64,000 bases of DNA from Bradyrhizobium sp. 1 (GCF_023073315.1 NZ_JADPJH010000022.1:679917-743916), one strand, 5' to 3'; positions 10,533 through 19,339 are shown, counted from the stretch's first letter. A program made the numbers and translations. Notes: generated by a model not told the origin, from the letters alone.

Positions 10533-11327
10533 ATGAAGAGAGAGAGTCGCGGCATCCAGTCGATCGAGGTCGGCGGAGAACTGCTCCGGGCGCTTGCCCG
10601 CAGCGGCGAGCCGATGATGCTGCGCGATCTCGCGCGGGAAGCCGGCATGACGCCGGCCAAGGCGCATCCTTATCTCGCCAGCTTCTCCCGCATCGGACTG
10701 ATCGAGCAGGACGAGACCACCGGCCGCTACGAGATCGGCGCACTCGCGCTGGAGCTCGGGCTGATCAGCCTGCGCCGTCTCTCCGGCGTCCGCATCGCGC
10801 AGCCGAAGATCGCCGCGCTCGCGAGCCAGATCGGACACGCGGTCTCGCTGGCGGTCTGGGGCACGCATGGCCCGACCGTGGTGCAGCTGGAAGAGCCCGG
10901 CCAGCCCATGCACATCGTGATGCGCGCGGGCTCGGTGATGGCGCTGCTGGAGACCGCTACCGGCCGCGCCTTTGCGGCCTTCTTGCCGGAGAAGACGATC
11001 AACGCGGCGCTCGAAAGCGGCCTCGACCGCCATGGCGTCGGCTACAATCCGAAGCGTGCCGTGAAAGGTGCGAAGGTCACCGAGATGCTCACCGAGGTGC
11101 GCAAGCACGGCCTCGCCCGTGCACTCGGCGATCCTCTGCCCGGCGTCAATGCGTTCTCAGCACCCGTGTTCGACCATTCCGGCCATGTCGCGCTGGTCAT
11201 CACCGCGATGGGACCGGAGGGCACTTTTGATGCGCGCTGGGACAGCCCGATCGCGCATGCGCTGCGCGACTGCGCCGGCGGCATTTCGAAGCGGCTGGGC
11301 TACGGAATGACGGTGGCAGCGGAGTGA
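10533..11327 (+). CDS. IclR-family transcriptional regulator
   Basis: This 264-residue regulator has an N-terminal winged helix (EPMMLRDLAREAGMTPAKAH, recognition helix region around residues 30-50) and a C-terminal IclR effector domain with GVGYNPKRAVKGAKV and FSAPVFDHSGHVALVIT. It starts 21 nt after the flavoprotein with a strong AGGAGG site. IclR proteins usually control the neighbouring catabolic genes in response to the substrate, so it probably regulates the binding-protein/flavoprotein pair. Confidence 0.93.
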   Translation: MKRESRGIQSIEVGGELLRALARSGEPMMLRDLAREAGMTPAKAHPYLASFSRIGLIEQDETTGRYEIGALALELGLISLRRLSGVRIAQPKIAALASQIGHAVSLAVWGTHGPTVVQLEEPGQPMHIVMRAGSVMALLETATGRAFAAFLPEKTINAALESGLDRHGVGYNPKRAVKGAKVTEMLTEVRKHGLARALGDPLPGVNAFSAPVFDHSGHVALVITAMGPEGTFDARWDSPIAHALRDCAGGISKRLGYGMTVAAE

Positions 11328-11352
11328 AGGGCAAACCGCCCGCACCACTACC

Positions 11353-11459
11353 GCTGTCATGCTCCGCGAAAGCGGGGCATCCAGTACGCCGCGGCCCATC
11401 GGCTCTATCACTGCTGTCACGGCGTACTGGATCGCCCGGTCAAGCCGGGCGATGACAGC
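11353..11459. repeat. long imperfect inverted repeat in intergenic DNA
   Basis: The outer arms GCTGTCAT and GATGACAGC and an inner perfect 13-bp pair, ATCCAGTACGCCG (11379-11391) and CGGCGTACTGGAT (11420-11432), can fold the whole 107 nt into one long stem with side hairpins (CCCGGTCAAGCCGGG). It sits between the convergent IclR and SDR genes and may serve as a two-way terminator. It has the look of the dispersed repeats common in Bradyrhizobium intergenic regions. Confidence 0.75.
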
Positions 11460-11486
11460 GAGTGTGGGGCGACCTTCCGCGTCCCC

Positions 11487-12266
11487 CTACTTATCCTTCA
11501 CCGGTACCGTGTAATTCAGGATCAGCCGGCCACCATCCGGATAGATCGTCTGCCCGGTGATGTAGGACGCATCATCACTCGCGAGGAATGCAACAACCGA
11601 AGCAACTTCGCTTGGTTCGCCGCCACGACCGGCCGGCGTGCGCGACATGACCGTCTTGCGGGCATCCTCCGAGGTGTAGATCGACGACGCCACCATGTCG
11701 GTCAAAATCGTGCCCGGCCCGACCGCGACGACGCGAATGTTGTGCGGGGCGAGCGCGACGGCGGCGACCGAAGTCAGCTGCTTCATGCCCCCCTTGGACA
11801 TCGCGTAGGTCGCAAGCGCCGGGATCGCCAGCAATGCGTTCACCGAGGACATGTTGATGATGACCCCGCCGCCGCCTTGCGCGATCATCTGCTTCGCCGC
11901 TGCCTGCACGCCGAAGAATGCACCCTTCAAATTGATACCGATGATTTCGTCGAATTCCTCTTCGGAAATCTCCAGGATGTCCCGGTTGCGGGCAACGCCG
12001 GCATTGTTGACCATGATGTCGAGCCGGCCGAACTCCTTCACGGCAGTTGCGACGAGCCCATCGACATCGGTGCGCTTGGCAACATTGCCAACGACGGTGC
12101 GCAAGGCATCCGGCCGTCCCAGCTCGGCGGCAGTGGCGGCGAGGCCCCCGGCATCGACATCCGAGATGACGACCTTGACGCCGTCGTCCAAAAATCTCTT
12201 TGCGCAGGCCTTGCCGATGCCGCGCGCCGCGCCGGTGATGGCGGCGACCTTGCCGGATAATTTCAT
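11487..12266 (-). CDS. SDR-family NAD(P)-dependent oxidoreductase
   Basis: This is a 259-residue classical short-chain dehydrogenase. It shows the cofactor site TGAARGIGKACA, the NNAG motif (MVNNAGVARN), the catalytic Ser region (INMSSVNALL), the YAMSK active-site tyrosine/lysine (ATYAMSKGGM) and the C-terminal GQTIYPDGG. GGAG lies before the ATG. It is the last gene of the minus-strand island and follows the two TPP-decarboxylase-type subunits, so it may reduce or oxidise the aldehyde or hydroxy-acid they make. Substrate is inferred only from context. Confidence 0.93.
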   Translation of the reverse strand: MKLSGKVAAITGAARGIGKACAKRFLDDGVKVVISDVDAGGLAATAAELGRPDALRTVVGNVAKRTDVDGLVATAVKEFGRLDIMVNNAGVARNRDILEISEEEFDEIIGINLKGAFFGVQAAAKQMIAQGGGGVIINMSSVNALLAIPALATYAMSKGGMKQLTSVAAVALAPHNIRVVAVGPGTILTDMVASSIYTSEDARKTVMSRTPAGRGGEPSEVASVVAFLASDDASYITGQTIYPDGGRLILNYTVPVKDK

Positions 12267-12323
12267 AGTCTCACTCCAGGGATAGCTGCTTGGGCAGCGA
12301 ACTATCCCGGAGAGGACCCCGGT

Positions 12324-12914
12324 TCAAGCCGCCGCGAAGCCGAGATGAGCACGGAACCGGTTCTTGATAAAGACGGCATCGCGCGAGGGCAGCGAACGCG
12401 GCGGATTTTCCGCCAAAACCTTGATGACGAAGAGCCGCGGGCCTTCCGCCGGTTCGGCGATTTGCGCAGCAAGACGCTCCACCTCGCCCGTCGTCCGCAC
12501 GGTTCCAGTCGCGGCGAAACCGCAGGCGGCGGCGATCGCGGTGAGATCGACGCCGCGCCCCGTGTGGCTCGCCTGCATGCCGGTCTCGCCAAAATGCTGA
12601 TTGTCGATCACGACAATGTCGAGATTGCGCGGCCGCGCGACGCCGATGGTGGCGAGACCGCCAAGGCCCATCAGTTGTTCGCCGTCGCCGGTCAAGGCGA
12701 GGACGCGCTTGCCCGGCTGTGCCTGAGCCAGCCCAAGGCCGATCAGCGCGGCGCCGCCCATGGCGCCCCAGAGATAGAAATTTCCGTCGTGGTCGCCGAC
12801 CGAATGCAAATCGTAGGTGGGCGAGCCGAGGCCGGAGACAACCAGCGTGTCCTTGCGATTCTTCAGGAGAACGGCGACAGCGGCGCGGCGGTCGAGTTGA
12901 GCTTGCATGGACAT
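12324..12914 (-). CDS. TPP-dependent decarboxylase-like protein, beta (TPP-binding) subunit
   Basis: This 196-residue protein carries the thiamine-diphosphate site: LTGDGEQLMGLGGLATIG and NLDIVVIDNQHFGETG, the GDG-(about 25)-N signature. Size and split organisation resemble ComE of sulfopyruvate decarboxylase or the C-terminal half of phosphonopyruvate decarboxylase. The ATG at 12914 overlaps the stop of the alpha subunit as TGATG. The pair probably removes CO2 from a 2-oxo acid. Neither sulfonate nor phosphonate genes lie nearby, so the true substrate is open. Confidence 0.8.
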   Translation of the reverse strand: MSMQAQLDRRAAVAVLLKNRKDTLVVSGLGSPTYDLHSVGDHDGNFYLWGAMGGAALIGLGLAQAQPGKRVLALTGDGEQLMGLGGLATIGVARPRNLDIVVIDNQHFGETGMQASHTGRGVDLTAIAAACGFAATGTVRTTGEVERLAAQIAEPAEGPRLFVIKVLAENPPRSLPSRDAVFIKNRFRAHLGFAAA

Positions 12915-13456
12915 CACCACTTCTTCTTGCCGATCAGGCGTTGCCCGATCAGGACCGCGATCTGCTGGTCAGACTCGTAGGCGAGCGACGCCGCGGATTC
13001 GACGGTCTCGACCAGATCGTCCGGCGTCTCCGCGCGCATCACCTTCAGGCCGATCGCCTCCAGCGACGGCTGCGTCGCCCGGCTCATCGGCACCTGCCAG
13101 GGATTGAACTCGGCCCATTCGCCGCGCATCGTCACCAGCATCAGCAGCGGAAATCTTCCAATCGCCGACAGCGACAGCATGTTGATGCAATTGCCGACCC
13201 CGCTCGACTGCATCAGCAGCACGCTGCGCTGGCCGCCGAGCCAGGCGCCTGCGGCGATGGCAATGCCCTCCTCTTCCGTCGTCAGCACGTTGGTGGTGAC
13301 GTCGGGGTCTGCGGAGAACATGCGGATGAGCTGGCTGTGGCCGGCATCCGGCACGTACGACATCTGCCGCACGTCGGCGGCTTTCAGGATGCGATGGAGC
13401 TCGGACGGCCAGTCGTCGCTGGTACGTGTATCAGGATTCGGTTGAGGGCTGTGCAC
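12914..13456 (-). CDS. TPP-dependent decarboxylase-like protein, alpha (pyrimidine) subunit
   Basis: This 180-residue partner subunit has the pyrimidine-domain pattern with the likely catalytic glutamate in TTEEEGIAIAAGAWLGG, followed by SVLLMQSSGVGNCINML. It resembles ComD-type sulfopyruvate decarboxylase alpha subunits (about 170-180 residues). A GTG start at 13456 was chosen because GGAG lies 7 nt before it and the resulting length fits the family; an ATG at 13525 would add 23 residues lacking any conserved pattern. Translationally coupled to the beta subunit. Confidence 0.78.
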   Translation of the reverse strand: MHSPQPNPDTRTSDDWPSELHRILKAADVRQMSYVPDAGHSQLIRMFSADPDVTTNVLTTEEEGIAIAAGAWLGGQRSVLLMQSSGVGNCINMLSLSAIGRFPLLMLVTMRGEWAEFNPWQVPMSRATQPSLEAIGLKVMRAETPDDLVETVESAASLAYESDQQIAVLIGQRLIGKKKW

Positions 13457-13761
13457 CGCTTGTCTCCGTGAATTTCGAGGGCACACTAGCGATGCTCGCG
13501 TGTGAAAGCTCTGACCGTCTGGCATGAGCAGATATCGAGGGATTGTATAGCTGCGGGAAGGGCGCGCTGCGCATTGCGGCGCCCTCGCCCCTTGCGGGAG
13601 AGGGCATCACCGCAGGTGGACACATACTCACTGGGGTGAGGGGTATCTCTCCGCGTACTCGGATGCATCGATACACGCCGAGAGATACCCCTCATCCGGC
13701 GCTTCGCGCCACCTTCTCCCGCAAGGGGAGAAGGGAAGGACAGCGTCACTGCGGCTCGAAG
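13457..13761. other. intergenic region, GntR gene to decarboxylase pair
   Basis: A 305-nt gap between two minus-strand genes. Most of it is the palindromic repeat listed separately (13588-13728). The remaining stretch next to the alpha-subunit gene (13457-13560) is AT-richer and probably holds its promoter, but no clear -35/-10 pair was found. Confidence 0.5.
13588..13728. repeat. palindromic intergenic repeat, nested stems
   Basis: Two nested perfect inverted repeats are present: CCCCTTGCGGGAG (13588-13600) with CTCCCGCAAGGGG (13716-13728), and TGAGGGGTATCTCT (13637-13650) with AGAGATACCCCTCA (13681-13694). The element can form one long cruciform about 140 nt in length. It differs in sequence from the repeats at 7323, 11353, 27755 and 40292. 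It is non-coding and resembles dispersed rhizobial intergenic repeats. Confidence 0.75.
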
Positions 13762-14475
13762 CTAGTTCGCCGCCGACCTCGCCGCAGCCGGCATATAGAT
13801 CTGCGCGTAGCCTTCCTTGATCGCCGACGTGATGCGATCGAGGCGACGGTCGATGTGCTTTTCCAGCACAGAGACGCAAGCCTCTTCGTCGCGTGCCTTC
13901 AAGCCCTCGACCACGGCACGATGCTCGGCCTGGGTGTTGGAGCGGTTGATGCTGTCCATATCGATCCAGCGCACGAAGCGGATGCGGGCGTTGACGTTGC
14001 GCAGGACGCGCAGCATCTCGGCATTGTTCGACATCCCCATCAGCCGCTCGTGAAAAGTCTCATCGAGCTCGACCAGCTCGACTGAGGAACGCTCGCCGGG
14101 ATCGGGGCCGGTGGCTTCGAGGAATTTCAAGAGCGCATCGATGTCCTCGTCCTTGGCGCGCTTGATAGCGAGACGGACCGAGGCGACCTCGATCGACTTG
14201 CGCAGCTCGTAGAGATCGAAGATCTCGTGGGCGTCGAGCTCGCGGCAGAAAAAACCCTTGCCCGGCGTGAAGCGCAGAAAGCCTTCGGTGTTGAGACGGT
14301 TGAGCGCTTCGCGCAGCGGCGTGCGACTGACGCCGAGGCGCTTGGCCAGCTCACCTTCGTTGAGTCGCTCGCCCGGCTTGAACTCGTAGCTCACGGCCAT
14401 CGCCTTGAGCTGTTCATAGACGCGATCGACGATACTATCGGAAACCAGTTCTACGTTGCTCATCATCAGCTGCAT
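13762..14475 (-). CDS. GntR-family transcriptional regulator with FCD effector domain
   Basis: This 237-residue regulator has an N-terminal winged helix (GERLNEGELAKRLGVSRTPL, then REALNRLNTEGFL) and an all-helical FCD domain (ELRKSIEVASVRLAI, ETFHERLMGMSNNAEML, EHRAVVEGLKARDEEACVSV) with the Asp/His/His metal-ligand pattern of the family. It sits inside a minus-strand catabolic island, directly after the racemase-like gene, and is the likely local repressor. Several in-frame ATGs (14475, 14466, 14463) are possible starts and none has a strong ribosome site. Confidence 0.92.
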   Translation of the reverse strand: MQLMMSNVELVSDSIVDRVYEQLKAMAVSYEFKPGERLNEGELAKRLGVSRTPLREALNRLNTEGFLRFTPGKGFFCRELDAHEIFDLYELRKSIEVASVRLAIKRAKDEDIDALLKFLEATGPDPGERSSVELVELDETFHERLMGMSNNAEMLRVLRNVNARIRFVRWIDMDSINRSNTQAEHRAVVEGLKARDEEACVSVLEKHIDRRLDRITSAIKEGYAQIYMPAAARSAAN

Positions 14476-14575
14476 TCATGCCCGAACACAGCCCAATATA
14501 CCGGGGCTGTGGGAGTGATTGCAATGCAAACGACAGTTTAGCGCAGCTTGTGCAGAGCTTTACGACAGCCGGACT

Positions 14576-15319
14576 TCAGGCGAAGGCGCGCGGGCGCAGT
14601 CCAGCATGAAACCAGGTGATCATGGAATAGATGTCATAGACCGGCAATCCCACTTCGGCCTGCAAAGCTGCTGCATAAGGAGGCATGTTGGTGCATTCGA
14701 GCACGATGGCGCCGATATCAGGGTTTTTGGCGACAAGCTGCTTGCCAGCCTCGACCACGTCACGCTCCGCCTGCGCAACGTCCATATCGTCCTTCTCGGC
14801 CTTGATCAGGACGCGAAAAAACTCCTTGCCGTTCTCGGTGCCGACCAGCGGCGTATCGAGCGGCACGCCGGCGCCTTCGAGATGGGCTGGCGTCAAGGTC
14901 GAGCCCGACACCGTGACGAGGCCGACACGCTTGCCTGGCGGCAAGGTCGCCTGCACCCACGGCACCTGCATCAGCGACGAGGTCGCAACGGGAACGCCAA
15001 CAGCCGCGGCGATCTCCTTCTGGAACAGCGAGAGGAATCCGCAATTGGTGGTGATGGCTTCGGCCCCGAGCCGCACCAGATCCTTGGCCGCATCAATGAA
15101 ATCAGGCAGCAAGCCGGCCGCGCCCTTCAGCACCACCTTCTCCGGCGAAGCACCGCTCACCACGCGATAGAGCACGGGGAAAGGCCAGGTCGTGCCATTG
15201 CCCATGTCGCCGGGAATGCGGGGGAAGCGCGCTTCCAGCATCAGGATGCCGAGCGGCGCGCCATAGATGGCCTTGCCGCCGCGGGCGATACGAGAAGGCG
15301 AGCTGGCTGGAGTGGTCAT
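14576..15319 (-). CDS. aspartate/glutamate racemase-family protein
   Basis: This 247-residue protein has the paired active-site cysteines of the Asp/Glu/hydantoin racemase family: Cys93 in ITTNCGFLS and Cys209 in VLECTNMPPYA. Such enzymes racemise amino acids or hydantoins, or isomerise maleate, without a cofactor. It follows the D-amino-acid dehydrogenase gene by 10 nt. Together they could turn an L-amino acid into its D-form and then into a 2-oxo acid. The exact amino acid is unknown. Confidence 0.85.
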   Translation of the reverse strand: MTTPASSPSRIARGGKAIYGAPLGILMLEARFPRIPGDMGNGTTWPFPVLYRVVSGASPEKVVLKGAAGLLPDFIDAAKDLVRLGAEAITTNCGFLSLFQKEIAAAVGVPVATSSLMQVPWVQATLPPGKRVGLVTVSGSTLTPAHLEGAGVPLDTPLVGTENGKEFFRVLIKAEKDDMDVAQAERDVVEAGKQLVAKNPDIGAIVLECTNMPPYAAALQAEVGLPVYDIYSMITWFHAGLRPRAFA

Positions 15320-15328
15320 GATGCGATC

Positions 15329-16594
15329 TCAGAGAAAGCGAGTGGGCGCGAACGGCGCAAGCGGAATTTCCGGCTGCTTGCCGCTCAGAAGCTGCGCGAC
15401 GAGACGGCCGGTGCGGGCCGAGCCGACCAGGCCGACATGGCCGTGGCCGAAGGCGTAGACGATATCACGCGAGGCCCGCGAATGGCCGATGCAGGGAAGC
15501 CCATCGGGCATGCTCGGCCGATGGCCGAACCATGTCTTGATGCGCGAGGCCGGAATGTCCTTCGGCAGCTTTGGAAACATGCTGAGGAGGTTGTTGCGCA
15601 AAATCTCGGCGCGTTTCCAGTTCGGCGCGGCTTCGAGGCCGGCGATCTCGACCGTGCCGGCGGCGCGCAGGCCCTTGTCGGTCCAGTTCACCACCATCTT
15701 GGCATCGGACGCCATCATCGAGCTGCGCGGACCTGATTCCGGGTTCTCGATCATGACGTGGTAGCCGCGCTCGGTTTCGAGCGGCAAGGAATCGCCGACC
15801 GATGCGGTCAGCCGCTTCGAATGCGCGCCGGCGGCGACGACCGCGGCATCGCAGGGAATCTCGCCGGTCTCGGTAACGACGGCAACGAGCTTGTTGCCGG
15901 AAAGCTTGAGGCCGGTCGCCTTGGCGCGCACCAGCGTCACGCCGCTGGCGAGCGCATGCTGGGCAAGGGCGGCAATGTAAGCACCGGGATCGCGGCAGCG
16001 GCCGGCCTCCTCCACCACCACGCCAAAGGTGTAGCGCGGATGTAGCTCCGGCTCGCGCTGACGCATCTCGTCGGCATTCAGCTCCAGCCATTCCACGCCG
16101 ACCTTCTTGCGCAGGCGCCAGCCGAGATCGTTGTCAAAATTGCCGCGCGACGGGAAGACATGCATCACGCCGTTGCGCTCCACCAATTCGGGGACGCCGG
16201 CTTCTTCCGCAAGCTTCCGGTGCAGCAGCGGCGCGTCCTTCAGAAGGTCACGCAGCGCAAACGCCGTCTGCTCGACCCGCGCCTCGGTCCAGCCCGAGAG
16301 CAGATATTTGATCAGCCAAGGCAGCGCCTTTGGCAGATACGACCAGCGGATCGCGAGCGGGCCGAGCGGGTCCATCAGATAGCCCGGCACCTTCTTCCAG
16401 ATACCCGGCTCGGCCGGCGGGATCACCGAATGCGAGGAGAGCCAGCCGGCATTGCCGTAGCTCGCCGCCTGTTCGCCACCGGGCTCGCCCGCATCGATCA
16501 GCGTGACGCGATGACCCTCGCGCAGCGCCTCGATGGCGCTGATCACGCCGACCGCACCGGCTCCGATGATGGCAACATGGCGGCCTTCGGGCAT
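15329..16594 (-). CDS. D-amino-acid dehydrogenase-like FAD oxidoreductase (DadA family)
   Basis: This 421-residue DAO-superfamily flavoprotein starts with HVAIIGAGAVGVISAIEALR (FAD site, glycines near residues 11-16), then ASYGNAGWLSSHSVIPP, a DadA hallmark, and ends with PCIGHSRASRDIVYAFGHGH and GLVGSARTGRLVAQLLSG. DadA deaminates D-amino acids to 2-oxo acids, feeding electrons to the respiratory chain. It is 3 nt from the upstream TPP enzyme stop and 9 nt from the racemase, so the three form a tight operon. Substrate range not readable. Confidence 0.9.
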   Translation of the reverse strand: MPEGRHVAIIGAGAVGVISAIEALREGHRVTLIDAGEPGGEQAASYGNAGWLSSHSVIPPAEPGIWKKVPGYLMDPLGPLAIRWSYLPKALPWLIKYLLSGWTEARVEQTAFALRDLLKDAPLLHRKLAEEAGVPELVERNGVMHVFPSRGNFDNDLGWRLRKKVGVEWLELNADEMRQREPELHPRYTFGVVVEEAGRCRDPGAYIAALAQHALASGVTLVRAKATGLKLSGNKLVAVVTETGEIPCDAAVVAAGAHSKRLTASVGDSLPLETERGYHVMIENPESGPRSSMMASDAKMVVNWTDKGLRAAGTVEIAGLEAAPNWKRAEILRNNLLSMFPKLPKDIPASRIKTWFGHRPSMPDGLPCIGHSRASRDIVYAFGHGHVGLVGSARTGRLVAQLLSGKQPEIPLAPFAPTRFL

Positions 16595-16597
16595 CGC

Positions 16598-18259
16598 TTA
16601 CGCTTTCACCGCAGGCGCAAAATCCTTGCCGACCGACATCGCACGGGGATCAATGATGCAGTGGAGAATCGACGGCTTGCCCGAGGCGAGCGCGCGCTCG
16701 AACGCCGGCGCGAACTCTTCGGTGCGCTCGACGCGCTCGCCATGACCGCCGAACGCTTTTGCGTACATCGCGAAGTCAGGGTTCTTGAGCTGGGTGCCGA
16801 CGACGCGACCGGGATAGTCGCGTTCCTGGTGCATGCGGATGGTACCGTATTGCGAATTGTCGACGACGATCACGACCAGCGGAACGTCGTACTGCACGGC
16901 GGTCGCGAACTCCTGGCCGTTCATCAGGAAGCAGCCATCGCCGGCGAAGGCAACGACGGTGCGATCCGGATATTGCCGCTTGGCGAGCACCGCCGCCGGC
17001 ACGCCATAGCCCATCGAGCCCGAGGTCGGTGCGAGCTGGGTTGCAAAGCTGTGAAAGCGGTGGTGGCGATGGATCCAGCCGGCATAATTGCCGGCGCCGT
17101 TACAGACGATCGCGTCCTTGGGCAGACGGTCGCGCAGCCAGGTCATGACCTGGCCATACTGGAAATTGCCCGGCAGCTCGCGCGCCTTGTCGGTCCAGGC
17201 GAGGTAATCGGCATGCGCCTTGGGGGCCTCGCCCTTCCAGGCAACCGTGCCTGAAGGCTTCAGCGTCTCGACGGCGGCAGCGAACGCGGCGGGTGTTGCC
17301 TGAATCGCAAGCTCGGGCTGATAGACGCGGCCGAGCTCTTCCGAGCCGGGATGCACATGAATCAGCTTCTGCTTCGGCGTCGGAATGTCGAACAGCGTGT
17401 AGGACGAGGACGGCATCTCCGACATGCGGCCGCCGATGAGGAGAATGACATCGGCATTGTCGATGCGCGCCTTCAGGCCGGGGGCCGGTCCGATGCCGAG
17501 ATCACCGGCATAATGCGAATGATCGGCGTCGATCAGCGACGCGCGGCGGAACGAGGTCGCAACCGGCAGGTCGAAGCGTTCGGCAAACCGCGCGATGCTC
17601 TTGGTGGCCTCATCGCTCCAGCGCGAGCCACCGAGAATGACCAGCGGCGCCTTGGCGCTCGCGAGCATCGCACCGACACGCTCAATGTCAGCAGGCGCCG
17701 GCCAGCTCACCGCCGGCTCGATGCGCATGGCGTCGGCAACAGCGGCGGTCTCGGTCAGCATGTTCTCGGGCAGCGAAATCACAACCGGGCCCGGGCGGCC
17801 CTGCATGGCGACGCGGAAGGCGCGCGCGACCAACTCCGGAATGCGGTCGGGGCGATCGATCTCGACGGCCCACTTCGCCATGGTGCCGAATACCGCCTTG
17901 TAGTCGAGCTCCTGGAACGCCTCGCGCTCGAGCATGCCGGTGTCGACCTGGCCGACGAACAGGATCATCGGGGTCGAGTCCTGCATCGCGATGTGGACGC
18001 CGTGGCTGGCATTGGTGGCGCCGGGGCCGCGGGTCACGAAACAGATTCCGGGGCGCCCGGTCAGCTTGCCATAGGCTTCCGCCATCATCGCGGCGCCGCC
18101 TTCGGCGCGGCAGATCACGACGTCGATCGGGCTGTCATGCAGCGCGTCGAGGGCCGCCAGATAGCTCTCGCCCGGCACGCAGGTGACGCGGTCGACGCCC
18201 TGGGCAACCAGCTGGTCGATCAGGATCTGGCCCCCGGTGCGGGTGTTGCGAATGGTCAT
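16598..18259 (-). CDS. thiamine-pyrophosphate enzyme, acetolactate synthase/benzoylformate decarboxylase-like
   Basis: This is a three-domain TPP enzyme of 553 residues. The catalytic glutamate is Glu53 in CRAEGGAAMMAEAYG. The cofactor site near residues 440-470 reads AFAGDGCFLMNGQEFATAV and IVVDNSQYGTIR. The start MTIRNTRTGG was selected because GGGAG is 7 nt upstream; an ATG 30 nt further out would add ten residues. It is too divergent to assign as IlvB. With DadA and a racemase immediately downstream it probably decarboxylates, or condenses, the 2-oxo acid made by DadA. Confidence 0.88.
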   Translation of the reverse strand: MTIRNTRTGGQILIDQLVAQGVDRVTCVPGESYLAALDALHDSPIDVVICRAEGGAAMMAEAYGKLTGRPGICFVTRGPGATNASHGVHIAMQDSTPMILFVGQVDTGMLEREAFQELDYKAVFGTMAKWAVEIDRPDRIPELVARAFRVAMQGRPGPVVISLPENMLTETAAVADAMRIEPAVSWPAPADIERVGAMLASAKAPLVILGGSRWSDEATKSIARFAERFDLPVATSFRRASLIDADHSHYAGDLGIGPAPGLKARIDNADVILLIGGRMSEMPSSSYTLFDIPTPKQKLIHVHPGSEELGRVYQPELAIQATPAAFAAAVETLKPSGTVAWKGEAPKAHADYLAWTDKARELPGNFQYGQVMTWLRDRLPKDAIVCNGAGNYAGWIHRHHRFHSFATQLAPTSGSMGYGVPAAVLAKRQYPDRTVVAFAGDGCFLMNGQEFATAVQYDVPLVVIVVDNSQYGTIRMHQERDYPGRVVGTQLKNPDFAMYAKAFGGHGERVERTEEFAPAFERALASGKPSILHCIIDPRAMSVGKDFAPAVKA

Positions 18260-18406
18260 GACGGCTCCCTGCAGGCTTTGGCGATGCACATCACGGCTCC
18301 GCGCAGATTTTGTTCCGAGGTGGCGTAGGACAGGCGGACAGGGCGCGCAAGATCGAAAGGCTTCTCGGACCCTGCGCAGGCATCATGCCCGCCCCTGTTG
18401 TTTGCA

Positions 18407-19339
18407 CTACCGTCCATTCGCGATGATGCGGCGGCAATGATTGAGCGCGGCGCCGATGAGGTTGTCGCTCGCCTCCGGGGTGCGGAACGCCGAATGCGCC
18501 GACAGCGTCACGTTCGGCAGTTTTGTGAGCGGATGGCCCGCCGGCAGCGGCTCGACGGTGAAGACGTCGAGGCCAGCATGCGCGATGTGACCGGAGCGCA
18601 GCGCATCACACATCGCGTCCTCGTCGACGACGGCGCCGCGTGCCGTGTTGATCAGGATGCTGCCGGGACGCATCAGCGCGATGCGCTCGCGCGATAGAAA
18701 ACCTTTGGTCTCGTCGTTGAGCAGCAGGTGCAGCGAGACGACATGGCTTTCCGCGAGCAGCTTCTCCAGCGAAACGAATTCGACGCCCGGATGCGTCTTC
18801 GGCGACCGGTTCCAGGCGATCACCTTCATGCCGCAGCCCGCCGCCATGCGCGCGGCTTCGGCGGCGATGCCGCCAAAGCCAATCAGCCCCAGCGTCTTAC
18901 CGGTGAGCTGGAGCGCATCGCGACGCAGCCAGTTGCCGTCGCGCATGCCTCGGTCCATCTCGCCAAAACTCTTGGCGGAGGCCCACATCAGAGCGATCGC
19001 ACATTCGGCCACCGCCGTGTCGCCATAGCCCTTGATGGTGTGAACGGCGATGCCGCGTTCAGCCAACTCATCCGGATTCATGTAGCTGCGCGCGCCGGTA
19101 CCGAGAAAGACCACATGTTTGAGCGCCGCGCACTGCGCGGCGACCGCCGTCGGCACCGCGGTGTGATCGACGATCATGATCTCGACGCCTTCCATGAGAC
19201 GTGGCAGGTCGTCGGACGTGATGGACGGATTGCGGTTGATGCCGACCGGAAGCTCGTCGCCGCGGAGCAGCTTTTCAGTCACGGCAGCAAGGGTTTCGTT
19301 GGCGTCGACGAACAGGGCGCGCACGGGCTTCTCTTTCAT
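18407..19339 (-). CDS. D-2-hydroxyacid dehydrogenase (NAD-binding)
   Basis: This 310-residue protein has the Rossmann motif GLIGFGGIAAEAARMA near the middle, the catalytic Arg region NTARGAVVDEDAM and the catalytic His in TLSAHSAFRTPEA. These belong to the phosphoglycerate dehydrogenase-like 2-hydroxyacid dehydrogenases, which interconvert 2-oxo and D-2-hydroxy acids. The start MKEKPVRALFVDANE was chosen because earlier in-frame codons run into the divergent promoter region. It is 147 nt upstream of the TPP enzyme and may begin the same transcript. Confidence 0.9.
   Translation of the reverse strand: MKEKPVRALFVDANETLAAVTEKLLRGDELPVGINRNPSITSDDLPRLMEGVEIMIVDHTAVPTAVAAQCAALKHVVFLGTGARSYMNPDELAERGIAVHTIKGYGDTAVAECAIALMWASAKSFGEMDRGMRDGNWLRRDALQLTGKTLGLIGFGGIAAEAARMAAGCGMKVIAWNRSPKTHPGVEFVSLEKLLAESHVVSLHLLLNDETKGFLSRERIALMRPGSILINTARGAVVDEDAMCDALRSGHIAHAGLDVFTVEPLPAGHPLTKLPNVTLSAHSAFRTPEASDNLIGAALNHCRRIIANGR

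Noticed and set aside
16598-18259. Sulfoacetaldehyde acetyltransferase (Xsc) as the identity of the TPP enzyme
   Set aside because: The N-terminus and mid-domain do not resemble Xsc, and no pta or sulfonate transporter genes are near.
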